Source: an uncultured Flaviramulus sp. (GTDB lineage: Bacteria > Bacteroidota > Bacteroidia > Flavobacteriales > Flavobacteriaceae). From it: a stretch of 64,000 nucleotides of DNA. A program made the translations under genes and the position numbers. How positions within the stretch are numbered: position 1 is the first letter of the stretch; every line of letters begins with the position of its first letter. Shown here piece after piece: positions 27,187-35,681 of this stretch. Below the pieces are notes generated by a model, which worked only from the letters and a program-made list of their open reading frames with translations, searched no databases and was not told the origin of the DNA. The stretch covers positions 620,001-684,000 of the forward strand of contig CANLXL010000001.1 of NCBI GenBank assembly GCA_947495125.1, read 5' to 3'.

Positions 27187-28197
27187 TTAAATGACCTGAA
27201 ATCCATGGGCATAAGGATCATCTTCCTCGTCAATAATTATAGTATTATACCCATATACTTTGGCCCACCCCTGAATACTTGGAATGATTGCCATTTTACC
27301 ATCTAATTTGGTTTCTTCTTCAACACGACCTATAAACTTAGACCCTATAAAACTTTCATGGACATAGGCTTCCCCCTTTTGAAGTTTTCCTTTGGCATAC
27401 AATTGGGCTAATCTGGCAGATGTCCCGGTTCCACAGGGTGAGCGGTCGATGGCTTTATCTCCATAGAACACGGCGTTTCTTCCTGATGATGCCGGATCAA
27501 TAGGGTGTCCTGTCCATAACATATGGGAAACATCTCTAATCGTATCATTCTCCGGGTGAATAAACATGTTGGGGTATTTCGCATTAATGCGATCTCTAAC
27601 GACCTGGGAATATTGAATAATTTTACTGGCCGTAAAATCATGCACTCCCGAAAAATTTTGTTGTGGATCTACAATAGCATAATAATTCCCTCCGTAAGAC
27701 ACATCAAATGTAATCTCTCCAAGCTCGGGACACTCTACACTTAAATTTTCAGCGGCTAAATAACTTTTAACGTTCGTTAGTTTTACCCAATCTACTTTAG
27801 ATCCGGTTTGCTGATACGCTATTTCCACTAAGCCTGCCGGTGCCTCCATTTTAATTTTACCGGGAATTTTTGGTGTAATTAGTCCTTCTTCAATAGCTAT
27901 AGTAATCGTTCCTATAGTGCCATGACCACACATGGGTAGACACCCTGAGGTTTCAATGAATAATATCGCTAAATCATTTTCGGAGTTATGAGGTGGAAAT
28001 AAAATGGAACCACTCATCATATCGTGACCGCGTGGTTCAAACATTAATCCTTTTCTAATCCAATCGTATTCTTTTAAAAAGTGCTGACGTTTTTCACTCA
28101 TATTAGCACCTTTAAGGTTTGGTCCTCCTCCAGCCACTACACGTACAGGATTTCCACAGGTGTGTGCATCTACACAAAAGAATGTTTTTCTATTCAT
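27187..28197 (-). CDS. 4-hydroxyproline epimerase
   Basis: 336 residues of the proline racemase family. Start motif VDAHTCGNPVRV; first catalytic Cys90 in LPMCGHGTIG; second catalytic Cys255 in DRSPCGTGTSARLA. The Cys/Cys pair marks a two-base racemase or epimerase. FEPRGHDMMSGSIL and the GHGT/CGTG loops are those of hydroxyproline-2-epimerases, which convert trans-4-hydroxy-L-proline to cis-4-hydroxy-D-proline. All three following pathway enzymes are in this operon, which favours this over proline racemase. Cytoplasmic. Confidence 0.93.
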   Translation of the reverse strand: MNRKTFFCVDAHTCGNPVRVVAGGGPNLKGANMSEKRQHFLKEYDWIRKGLMFEPRGHDMMSGSILFPPHNSENDLAILFIETSGCLPMCGHGTIGTITIAIEEGLITPKIPGKIKMEAPAGLVEIAYQQTGSKVDWVKLTNVKSYLAAENLSVECPELGEITFDVSYGGNYYAIVDPQQNFSGVHDFTASKIIQYSQVVRDRINAKYPNMFIHPENDTIRDVSHMLWTGHPIDPASSGRNAVFYGDKAIDRSPCGTGTSARLAQLYAKGKLQKGEAYVHESFIGSKFIGRVEEETKLDGKMAIIPSIQGWAKVYGYNTIIIDEEDDPYAHGFQVI

Positions 28198-28222
28198 GTG
28201 TTTTTATCTATAGTATTTTAAT

Positions 28223-28256
28223 GGTTACAGTAGTTTGCCGACCAGCAGATGTAACC
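28223..28256. other. Possible hairpin between DUF885 and epimerase genes
   Basis: GGTTACA and TGTAACC form a 7-base stem around a 20-base loop in the 72-base gap. There is no strong T-run, so an RNA-processing or attenuation element is as likely as chance. Confidence 0.3.
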
Positions 28257-28269
28257 TCCATATCACATT

Positions 28270-30030
28270 TTAATTACGAATTTCATGCTTAGGGGGCGAT
28301 GTTTCATATAATGTTTTATCTATATAAGCATTTATTCTATTTTCCAAAATCGATAAGGTCACCGTGCCTTGTTCCAGAATGACTTCATGAAAATCTCTAA
28401 TATCGAATTTGTTACCTAATTTTTCTTTAGCGCGTTTTAGAAGTTCTCTAATTTTCAACTCTCCTATTTTATACGATAAGGCCTGTCCGGGCCATGAAAT
28501 ATAGCGATCGGTTTCTGTATTGATTTCGTGCATCGACAATGCGGTATTCGAAGCCATAAAGTCAACCACCTGTTCACGTGTCCAGCCTTTTGCATGAATA
28601 CCCGTATCTACGACCAACCGGCATGCTCTCCACATTTCATAAGTAAACTTTCCAAAATGCTCGTATGGGGTTGTGTACATGCCCATATCTTCGGCTAAAA
28701 ATTCGCAATATAAACCCCAACCTTCCCCATATGCCGACAGGTATAGATTACGCCGAAACTGAGGGATACTATCCCCTAATTCATTATTTAAACTTCCCTG
28801 TAAATGATGTCCCGGAACAGCTTCGTGAACTGTTAACGAAGGCATTGTATATAAGGTTCTGCTTGGCAAATTATACGTATTAACCCAATAATATCCGGGT
28901 TCGGTACTGTTTTTACGCGTTCCTACGTATCTTCCGGTAGTATATTTCGGAGCAATAGCATCGGGAACCGGGGCCACACCATAGGGTTTGCGTGGTAATG
29001 TTTTAAAAAAGCGCGGTAATTGCGCATCGGCTCGTTTTGCCATATCCCGCGCAATCATTAATAATTCTTTAGGCGTTTTTGCATAAAACTGCTGATCGGT
29101 TCTTAAAAAATGAAGAAAGTCCGCGAAATCACCTTTAAACTCCAGCCCATCAATAATTTTTAGCATCTCGGCCTTAATTCTCGCAACCTCTTTTAGTCCT
29201 ATTTGATGAATATCTTCTGCAGTATATTGGGTACTGGTCGTATAATAGTTAATTCTGTTTTGATAATAAGCTTTGCCATTAGGCGTTTCTGAAACCCCAA
29301 GGGAGATCCTTGTTTTTGGAAGATATTCTGATTCGAAAAAATCCTTTATTCTTTTAAACTGAGGTACAACACTAAGTTCTATGGCCTTTTTTGCAGCAAC
29401 CAGTACCGAATCTTTTTGAGACGCTGTTAAATTATTCGGTAAACTCTTAAAGGGTGAATAGAAGAAGTTATCCTTAAAATCATCCGTAATATGGTCATTG
29501 TAAGTAGACTCATAGCCCTTAAAAATTACCCGAGGCTGAGACATTCCTTTTTCTAAACCTGCTCTAAGGTTCACAAAATGTTGATTTACAAACTCAGGAA
29601 TAGCATTTAATCTATTTAAATATTTTTTTACTTGTGAATAATTTTGAAGCGGTCTTACTTGATAATTTAGGCTACTATGAAAACCGGAGTCTGAAAGTAA
29701 AGGGTTAAGGTATCTTTGAAATTCGAAAAAATCTATTTTATCTTGTAAACTAAATTTTAAAAGAGCGAGCGAAATTTTATCTGTTTCGGACAGATCGTCC
29801 GGAATAATAGGCTTCAGCGCGTCAAGTAACGATTGGGCGAATCCGGCTTCCGCCTTATAATGCGCTTTTGTAAAAAGTCCTAAAGGATATTCTTTTTTGT
29901 CGTAACCTTTATGTTCCTGATAACGATCAATTATTTTCTCAAGCTGAAGTGACGGATTATAACCGGCATTTTGAGCAACACCGCAAAGGGGAAATAGCAT
30001 ACATAGAAAACATAATTTCAAATAATTCAT
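28270..30030 (-). CDS. DUF885 family exported metallopeptidase-like protein
   Basis: 586 residues with a signal peptide (cleavage near GVAQN). The DUF885 signature is clear: SLTVHEAVPGHHLQ near residue 395-406, supplying a probable zinc-binding HExxxH, then YGEGWGLYCEFLAEDMG, and a C-terminal RYISWPGQALSYKIGELK. DUF885 proteins are mostly lipoproteins or secreted helical proteins thought to be metallopeptidases; biochemical evidence in the family is limited. Its position in the hydroxyproline operon suggests digestion of short extracytoplasmic peptides. Confidence 0.9.
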   Translation of the reverse strand: MNYLKLCFLCMLFPLCGVAQNAGYNPSLQLEKIIDRYQEHKGYDKKEYPLGLFTKAHYKAEAGFAQSLLDALKPIIPDDLSETDKISLALLKFSLQDKIDFFEFQRYLNPLLSDSGFHSSLNYQVRPLQNYSQVKKYLNRLNAIPEFVNQHFVNLRAGLEKGMSQPRVIFKGYESTYNDHITDDFKDNFFYSPFKSLPNNLTASQKDSVLVAAKKAIELSVVPQFKRIKDFFESEYLPKTRISLGVSETPNGKAYYQNRINYYTTSTQYTAEDIHQIGLKEVARIKAEMLKIIDGLEFKGDFADFLHFLRTDQQFYAKTPKELLMIARDMAKRADAQLPRFFKTLPRKPYGVAPVPDAIAPKYTTGRYVGTRKNSTEPGYYWVNTYNLPSRTLYTMPSLTVHEAVPGHHLQGSLNNELGDSIPQFRRNLYLSAYGEGWGLYCEFLAEDMGMYTTPYEHFGKFTYEMWRACRLVVDTGIHAKGWTREQVVDFMASNTALSMHEINTETDRYISWPGQALSYKIGELKIRELLKRAKEKLGNKFDIRDFHEVILEQGTVTLSILENRINAYIDKTLYETSPPKHEIRN

Positions 30031-30072
30031 ACCTAATGCATTTTATAATAACAAGCGCTGAGAAAACCCAAA

Positions 30073-30094
30073 GGGTGCCTTTTTAATTGCACCC
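30073..30094 (-). terminator. Weak hairpin downstream of the aldehyde dehydrogenase gene
   Basis: GGGTGC and GCACCC form a 6-base stem with a 10-base loop in the gap after the aldehyde dehydrogenase gene. The following tract has few T residues, so at most it is a partial terminator that would lower expression of the downstream genes. Confidence 0.35.
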
Positions 30095-30133
30095 AATAAG
30101 TTCTTGAGTTAGTCACCCATATTCTTTTTTATT

Positions 30134-31717
30134 TTATATGCCTTGGTCGGTATGGGTTCCATCGACCAATCTTGAAATACCCAAAGGGTTTTCGTTTTTC
30201 AATTCGTCCGGTAATAATTCGTTTGGCCAGGCCTGAAAACTAAAAGGGCGAACCCATCGTTTAATCGCATCAACACCAACAGCTGTAAACCTGGAATCTG
30301 TAGATGCAGGGTATGGTCCTCCATGTTGCATTGACGGACAAACTTCAACACCAGTGGGCACACCATTAAAAATAATACGCCCTACTCTATTCTGTAATGC
30401 AGAAACTATATTGGAACTATGCGTCAATTCAGTCTCCTCTGCGATTATGGTTCCGGTCAATTGACCTTCCAATTTATGAATCACTTCTTCTAATTGTAAT
30501 TCGTTTTCACATTCCACGATCAACGAAAAAGGGCCAAAGACTTCATTGTGCAATACAGGGTTTTCTAAAAAAGTCTTGCCAGACACCATTGAAACGGCCT
30601 GCTTAGCATAATTAGACCGTGCTTCTAAACCATAATCAGCAAGTACATTGAGTTCTGTTTGCTCTAAAGCTCTTGCTTTACCACTATCATAAGCTCCAAT
30701 AATGGCCGGATGTAACATACACGATGGTTCGATTTTCACAATCTCTTCTGCCAGGGTACTCGCAAAATTTGCCAAGCCTTCTCCTTTAATACCTATAAGT
30801 AATCCCGGGTTTGTACAAAATTGACCGGCTCCCAAAGTAATCGAGCCTGCATAAGTTTTAGCCCAATGCACCGCTTTGGTATTTAACGCCTCCGGCAATA
30901 ATACCACCGGATTTATACTTCCCATCTCTGCAAATACGGGAATCGGTTCAGGGCGTTTTGCAGCAAAATCAAATAATGCTCTACCGCCTCGTATACTCCC
31001 CGTGAATCCAACTGCTTTCACCGCCGGATGTTGCACCAAAGTTTGCCCTACTTCTATGCCACTACTATTCAAATTTGAAAACACCCCATTAGGCATTCCG
31101 GTCTTTTCAGCGGCTTTTATAATGGCAGAAGCTACCATTTCTCCTGTTCCGGCATGCATAGGATGTGATTTTACAATCACCGGACACCCGGCAGCTAATG
31201 CCGCTGCAGTATCTCCTCCTGCTGTTGAAAATGCTAAAGGGAAGTTTGATGCTCCAAAAACCACAACAGGTCCCAAAGCCACATTCATTTTTCTTAAATC
31301 TACCTTTGGAAGTGGTTGACGGTCTGGTTGTGCGGTATCGATCCGTGCTTCCACCCAGCTCCCATTTTCTATATGGCTCGCAAACGCTCCTAGCTGTCCT
31401 ATGGTTCTTCCCCGTTCTCCCATGGCTCTTCCCGCCGGTAATCCCGACTCTGATGTATAGGTGGTAATCAAAGCTTCTCCCAAAGCTTCTATCTCATCGG
31501 CTATAGCCCTTAAAAATACGGCTTTGTCTTTACCGGATTTTTTTGAATAGGTCTTAAATGCACTAGCTGCCAAGCTAGCTGCAATATTTATTTCATTGGC
31601 AGTCGCTTCTGTAAAAACATGTTCGTTTTCAATATTTAATTGCGAATTGAACGTTTTATATGTTTTTGCGCCTATTGCGGACAACTGATTTCCAATATAG
31701 TTTTTCCCTGTAATCAT
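30134..31717 (-). CDS. Aldehyde dehydrogenase, probable 2-oxoglutarate semialdehyde dehydrogenase
   Basis: 527 residues of the ALDH superfamily in the longer subgroup used for 2,5-dioxopentanoate (2-oxoglutarate semialdehyde). Motifs: VVFGASNFPLAFSTAGGDTA (cofactor site), VGFTGSIRGGRAL, FAEMGSINPV (general-base Glu) and AGQFCTNPGLL (nucleophile Cys). The expected reaction, oxidation of the semialdehyde to 2-oxoglutarate, is the last step of the 4-hydroxyproline route and the preceding enzyme is encoded just upstream. The ATG overlaps the TGA of the DUF1272 gene (ATGA), so translation is coupled. Confidence 0.92.
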   Translation of the reverse strand: MITGKNYIGNQLSAIGAKTYKTFNSQLNIENEHVFTEATANEINIAASLAASAFKTYSKKSGKDKAVFLRAIADEIEALGEALITTYTSESGLPAGRAMGERGRTIGQLGAFASHIENGSWVEARIDTAQPDRQPLPKVDLRKMNVALGPVVVFGASNFPLAFSTAGGDTAAALAAGCPVIVKSHPMHAGTGEMVASAIIKAAEKTGMPNGVFSNLNSSGIEVGQTLVQHPAVKAVGFTGSIRGGRALFDFAAKRPEPIPVFAEMGSINPVVLLPEALNTKAVHWAKTYAGSITLGAGQFCTNPGLLIGIKGEGLANFASTLAEEIVKIEPSCMLHPAIIGAYDSGKARALEQTELNVLADYGLEARSNYAKQAVSMVSGKTFLENPVLHNEVFGPFSLIVECENELQLEEVIHKLEGQLTGTIIAEETELTHSSNIVSALQNRVGRIIFNGVPTGVEVCPSMQHGGPYPASTDSRFTAVGVDAIKRWVRPFSFQAWPNELLPDELKNENPLGISRLVDGTHTDQGI

Positions 31718-31980
31718 TTTTTATTTAATCGTTTTAAATGTGACTTAATATCAACCGGTTTATAAATAATACTAGCCGATACCGGGTATTTTCCCAGTAG
31801 CGTTTTTGGGCGTAATGGGCGCTTTTCGAACCCACCTCCACAATTGGGACACATCTCCTTTAATACATTTTTCACGCAGTCTTTACAAAACGTGCATTCA
31901 AACGTACAAATCATTGCTTCATGGGTATTATAAGGCAATGATTTGTTACAATGTTCGCATGTTGGTCTTAACTCCAGCAT
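31714..31980 (-). CDS. DUF1272 small zinc-ribbon-like protein
   Basis: 88 residues from the ATG at 31980; the longer frame adds 12 residues that do not fit the family start MLELRP. Eight Cys occur in the first 46 residues as CEHC, CTFECTFCKDC and CPNCGG, which fits a two-zinc fold and matches DUF1272. The function is unknown. Unusually, it sits inside the pathway operon: 56 bases after the deaminase gene and overlapping the dehydrogenase gene by 4 bases, so it is made together with the two final enzymes. Confidence 0.88.
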   Translation of the reverse strand: MLELRPTCEHCNKSLPYNTHEAMICTFECTFCKDCVKNVLKEMCPNCGGGFEKRPLRPKTLLGKYPVSASIIYKPVDIKSHLKRLNKK

Positions 31981-32036
31981 ATTTTCAACCCTTCTGCCAC
32001 ATCGTGACATCTTCAATTAAGGAAGGTTTGTCCTTT

Positions 32037-32963
32037 TTAAGTTAATACTTCCAGACCTTTATATTCCGGTAATGTTGGTCGGGTTCTTAGGCCTTCCTCT
32101 ATTATCCTTATAACCCGCTCACGCTCTTCTCCGTAAAGCGGTAAACGCGGCTCTCGGACATGCTCTGTGCCAATACCTGTATGAACTTCGGCTAATTTAA
32201 TATTTTGCACTAATTTAGTGTTTATATCTAATTCCAGCAACGGTAAAAACCAGCGGTATATTTCTATAGCTTCTTGTGTTCTTCCTGATTTGGCGAGATT
32301 AAAAACAGCCACTGTTTCTGCAGGAAACGCGCAGACCAATCCGGCGACCCAACCATCGGCACCCATTAGTGTACTTTCAAGTGCAAGCGTATCCACACCA
32401 CTCAAAATCGCAAAGCGATTTCCAAAACGGGTTTTCATTCTTGAAATGTTTGAAATATCTCTGGTCGATTCTTTAACCGCCTGAATATTGGCACACTCCG
32501 ATAATTCTTCAAACATATCTAAGGTGACTTCAATACCATAATCTACAGGGTTATTATAAATCATAATAGGTAAATCTGTACTATAGGCTACTTTTTTAAA
32601 GTAGGTTACGGTTTCCTTGTCGTCTGCCTTATAACGCATTGGAGGCAACATCATTAAGCCCGAAGCTCCATCTTCTTTTGCTTTCCTCGCTGCTTCAATG
32701 GCTCCCTTCGTGGTTTGTTCGGCAATATTCATAATTACCGGAACTTTACCATCTACGATCTCAACAGTTTTTCGTACGATAGTACTTTTTTCTTCATCTG
32801 AAAGTGTACTTGCTTCACCAAGTGTTCCTCCTAATATAATACCGCTAACTCCCGCACTTAATTGCGCGTGAATATTAACTTCAAAATTAACCAAATCCAA
32901 AGTATCTTCCTTTGTGAATTTAGTGGTTACTGCTGGCATAACGCCTTCCCATTTTACGTTCAT
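32037..32963 (-). CDS. DapA-family lyase, probable 1-pyrroline-4-hydroxy-2-carboxylate deaminase
   Basis: 308 residues of the dihydrodipicolinate synthase/NAL family, a TIM barrel. The Schiff-base lysine is Lys164 in QAVKEST and the proton-relay tyrosine is Tyr136 in IYNNPVDYG; GGTLGEASTLS is the substrate carboxylate loop. A lysine-biosynthesis DapA is unlikely in this setting. In hydroxyproline degradation a DapA-family enzyme converts delta1-pyrroline-4-hydroxy-2-carboxylate to 2-oxoglutarate semialdehyde plus ammonia, and the enzymes before and after that step are in the same operon. It is the first gene of the minus-strand unit, opposite the AraC regulator. Confidence 0.88.
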   Translation of the reverse strand: MNVKWEGVMPAVTTKFTKEDTLDLVNFEVNIHAQLSAGVSGIILGGTLGEASTLSDEEKSTIVRKTVEIVDGKVPVIMNIAEQTTKGAIEAARKAKEDGASGLMMLPPMRYKADDKETVTYFKKVAYSTDLPIMIYNNPVDYGIEVTLDMFEELSECANIQAVKESTRDISNISRMKTRFGNRFAILSGVDTLALESTLMGADGWVAGLVCAFPAETVAVFNLAKSGRTQEAIEIYRWFLPLLELDINTKLVQNIKLAEVHTGIGTEHVREPRLPLYGEERERVIRIIEEGLRTRPTLPEYKGLEVLT

Positions 32964-33122
32964 TTTATGTGTATTTTGAATGCTGTAAAATTATACAAAA
33001 CACCTCCTCTAAATTAATGCATCTTTATCCAATAATAGTACTATATTATCCTTATTATGGATTTAAATAGGCTATATGAGTATTATTTACATATATTTGA
33101 CATTAAAACAGATACCATATTC
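32964..33122. promoter_or_regulatory. Divergent control region of the hydroxyproline operon and its AraC regulator
   Basis: 159 bases separate the deaminase gene and the AraC gene. TATATTTG at 33092-33099 fits the -7 box TAnnTTTG for the plus strand and lies 23 bases before the ATG at 33123; no clear -33 element is seen. A perfect 10-base palindrome ATAGTACTAT at 33035-33044, embedded in an AT-rich near-symmetric stretch, is a candidate regulator site. On the minus strand TAATTTTA is a near -7 match. All are unaided motif matches. Confidence 0.5.
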
Positions 33123-33968
33123 ATGAAGGTCCTTCCTTTTAAAATACCAAAGTTGGAACACGATGCTTTAATTTATCAAGAAGATGAAGCACGTTATTTT
33201 TATGACAAGTTACACCAACACGAGGAAATACAAGTAAGCTATGTCGTTCAGGGTTCCGGAACCCTTATTGTTGGAGATACTATTAACGATTATAAAAAAG
33301 GAGATGTTTTGGTTATTGGAGCGCATCTACCACATGTTTTTAAAAGTGAAGTTCAGGGGCACGAGATTTCTAAGATGATAACGCTTTTTTTTACTAAAAA
33401 TGCCTTTGGAGAGTTGTTCTTTGATCTTGAAGAACTTAGAGATCTACAGCTTTTTTTTAAACGCAGCAATAACGGATTTAAGGTTACGAATCATGTCGAT
33501 ATTAAATCGCGCTTTTTAAAACTAAAACAAAGCACGAAACTTGAGCGGTTTATCATTCTATTAGAGCTTCTTAAACGACTTTCTAAAAGCAGGTATTCCA
33601 GTTTATCGTCCTTTGTTTATGACAAAAGTTACTCAGACGTTGAAGGAAAGCGCATGCGTGATGTTATGGAATACACCATAACGAATTATAGTAATCCCAT
33701 GTCACTGGATGCTGTTGCCAAAGTATCGGCCATGACTAAAAATGCATTTTGTAAGTACTTTAAAAAGCGAACCAATAAGACTTATTTTAGGTTTTTAACA
33801 GAATTAAGGGTAGAAAATGCCTGTAAGTTATTAATTTCCAATGAAGGGTATTCCATTGCAGAAGTTGCGGAAAAGTCCGGATTTAATAATATCTCTAATT
33901 TTAACCGACAATTTAAAACTATTAAAGGCATCAACCCTTCACTATACAAAAGATCTCATAGCTTATAG
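33123..33968 (+). CDS. AraC family transcriptional regulator
   Basis: 281 residues from the ATG at 33123. An upstream ATG at 33057 adds 22 residues but would place the likely -7 box inside the gene, so the shorter form is preferred. The N-terminal cupin domain contains HEEIQVSYVVQGSG and DYKKGDVLVIGAHLPHVF; the C-terminal 100 residues are the double helix-turn-helix domain, ending with SGFNNISNFNRQFKTIKGINPSLYK. It is divergent from the 4-hydroxyproline operon and is the obvious candidate for its inducer-responsive activator; the ligand is inferred, not seen. Its stop codon directly abuts that of the convergent PhnA-like gene. Confidence 0.92.
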   Translation: MKVLPFKIPKLEHDALIYQEDEARYFYDKLHQHEEIQVSYVVQGSGTLIVGDTINDYKKGDVLVIGAHLPHVFKSEVQGHEISKMITLFFTKNAFGELFFDLEELRDLQLFFKRSNNGFKVTNHVDIKSRFLKLKQSTKLERFIILLELLKRLSKSRYSSLSSFVYDKSYSDVEGKRMRDVMEYTITNYSNPMSLDAVAKVSAMTKNAFCKYFKKRTNKTYFRFLTELRVENACKLLISNEGYSIAEVAEKSGFNNISNFNRQFKTIKGINPSLYKRSHSL

Positions 33969-34541
33969 CTTTTTCACATAGTCTGTAATGATAACGATTT
34001 GAGTAGGGCCTACTTTTCCTTCAATATATTTTTCGTTTTCATGGTCTAAACGAATATTTCGAACTGCAGTCCCTTGTTTGGCAACCATACTCGAGCCCTT
34101 CACTTTTAAATCTTTAATGAGTACTACAGCATCTCCAGCCTGTAAAACCACCCCGTTTACGTCGCGATGAATTAACTTTTCAGCATCGGATTCTCCTTCT
34201 CCTGTGGCTCCGGCAAATTCTAAAACGTCATCCTCCAAATACATCATATCCAGTAAATCTTGTGGCCATCCTTCATGTCTTAAACGTGATAACATTCTCC
34301 ATGCCGCAATTTGTACCGCCTGATGTTCGCTCCACATACTCTCGTTTAGGCAACGCCAGTGATTCGCATCTGTCGTTTCGGGATCATTCATTTGATCAAC
34401 GCAGGTTTTACATGCCACTAAAGATTTATCGGGATTTTGATCTTTATAAGGGGCCAGAGTATATATTTCTAAATGCTCATCATTAGCACATAATTCGCAA
34501 GTATTACCTGCTCTCTTATAGAGGGTTCTTTCTAAACTCAT
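33963..34541 (-). CDS. PhnA-domain protein with N-terminal zinc ribbon
   Basis: 192 residues. The N-terminal zinc ribbon has CELC near residue 15 and CKTC near residue 44; the C-terminal PhnA domain has GDAVVLIKDLKVKGSS and a final QIVIITDYVKKL. Despite its name, PhnA is not required for phosphonate use and its role is unknown. The start follows the family beginning MSLERTLYKRAG. It overlaps the end of the AraC gene by 6 bases, covering both stop codons. Confidence 0.9.
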   Translation of the reverse strand: MSLERTLYKRAGNTCELCANDEHLEIYTLAPYKDQNPDKSLVACKTCVDQMNDPETTDANHWRCLNESMWSEHQAVQIAAWRMLSRLRHEGWPQDLLDMMYLEDDVLEFAGATGEGESDAEKLIHRDVNGVVLQAGDAVVLIKDLKVKGSSMVAKQGTAVRNIRLDHENEKYIEGKVGPTQIVIITDYVKKL

Positions 34542-34608
34542 GGATTGTATTTGTGCTGCAATAATACGTTTTAATAAACACGCTTACAAGTTGATTTCGA
34601 ATAAAAAA

Positions 34609-34642
34609 GCTGCTTGAACTCCAATCTCATGTTTCAAGCAGC
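34609..34642 (-). terminator. Intrinsic terminator of the 34665-35465 gene
   Basis: GCTGCTTGAA and TTCAAGCAGC form a perfect 10-base stem with a 14-base loop, followed on the minus strand by TTTTTT. It lies 23 bases beyond the stop of the secreted protein gene. Confidence 0.85.
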
Positions 34643-34664
34643 CCTATATTCTAAGCTGTAATAG

Positions 34665-35465
34665 CTATAATTTTATTGCGGTGTAAAGATAGTCTCCATG
34701 CCTTTTAAAATATTTACCAAACGCTTTTCTTTCATCCTCCGTAAAGGCATCTTTCATAAGCTCCGTATTTCTATCGAACATTTTATGTAAATCCGCTAAA
34801 GACTCCATTATTACAGCCTCATTCATATCCCTTTTATCGGCTCCCCAGGCATGTATGGACGGATAATATGCTTTAATAAACTCATTTTTGTAAATAACGT
34901 TCTCGAGAAGCTTTTTACGTAGGGTTTTAAATTCTTCTAAGGTTCCGTCTTCCGGAAATGCCATTGTATTCTGTCGCAAGTATAACACCATGTCTTTTTC
35001 CGGTGCTTTTTCCATAAGTTTAGCGCCGCTCATTGTAGCATAAATCTCATCAGAATGAAATTTAGAATAGGCCGAATTCATTTTCTTTAAAAACGCTTTT
35101 CGCGTATCTTCATCTGGCCATGCTTCTTTTTCCAGTTCAGCATTTCTATCGGCAGCTTTATCAAGAGCCTCCCAATTAGGGTATGATTGCACATACATGA
35201 CCTCGTTACTATTGTCTGTAAACAAATGGGTATAATAACCAGCATTAACAATATATTCATTCTTATTAGTAACCTTCTCCTTATACTCCTTTTCTATAGC
35301 TTTCCATTCGTCGGGTGAAGCTTTATAATTTTTATTCCAGAACATTTGCGTGACGGAAATATATTCTGGTCTTTTTGGGGCTTCATCTTGAGCAAAAATT
35401 GAACAAGGACTTAAAAGCAATAGCAAAACTACTAGTGCAACGAAAAATTGGTTGGAAATTTTCAT
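34665..35465 (-). CDS. Secreted protein of unknown function, tandem alpha/beta repeats
   Basis: 266 residues with a signal peptide (long hydrophobic run ending near IFAQD). The mature chain has two related halves: a strand (SVTQMFWNKN or MVLYLRQNTM), a Lys/Glu-rich helix, a segment with Tyr-rich strands (NAGYYTHLF or KAYYPSIHAWG), and a helix ending in RNAELEKEAW or RNTELMKDAF. The repeated R-N-T/A-E-L pattern shows the halves are duplicated, as in dimeric alpha-beta barrel proteins. No active-site motif. It is monocistronic, with a terminator after it and 216 gene-free bases before it. Confidence 0.75.
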   Translation of the reverse strand: MKISNQFFVALVVLLLLLSPCSIFAQDEAPKRPEYISVTQMFWNKNYKASPDEWKAIEKEYKEKVTNKNEYIVNAGYYTHLFTDNSNEVMYVQSYPNWEALDKAADRNAELEKEAWPDEDTRKAFLKKMNSAYSKFHSDEIYATMSGAKLMEKAPEKDMVLYLRQNTMAFPEDGTLEEFKTLRKKLLENVIYKNEFIKAYYPSIHAWGADKRDMNEAVIMESLADLHKMFDRNTELMKDAFTEDERKAFGKYFKRHGDYLYTAIKL

Positions 35466-35681
35466 AATTTGTTAAAAATTTAAATTAGTATAATAGTTAA
35501 TAATCAAATACTAGTTTAAGATTACGGGGCGATAAAAAAGAATCAGGACAACCTTTTACGCACTAAAAACAAATTAAATTAGGAGAATGAGAGATTATAA
35601 AGATACAATAAAAAACTATCAGTCCAATACATATTGTTTACCTGTCGTGTATTTTGATAAAACTCACCGCGCGTTATCATT

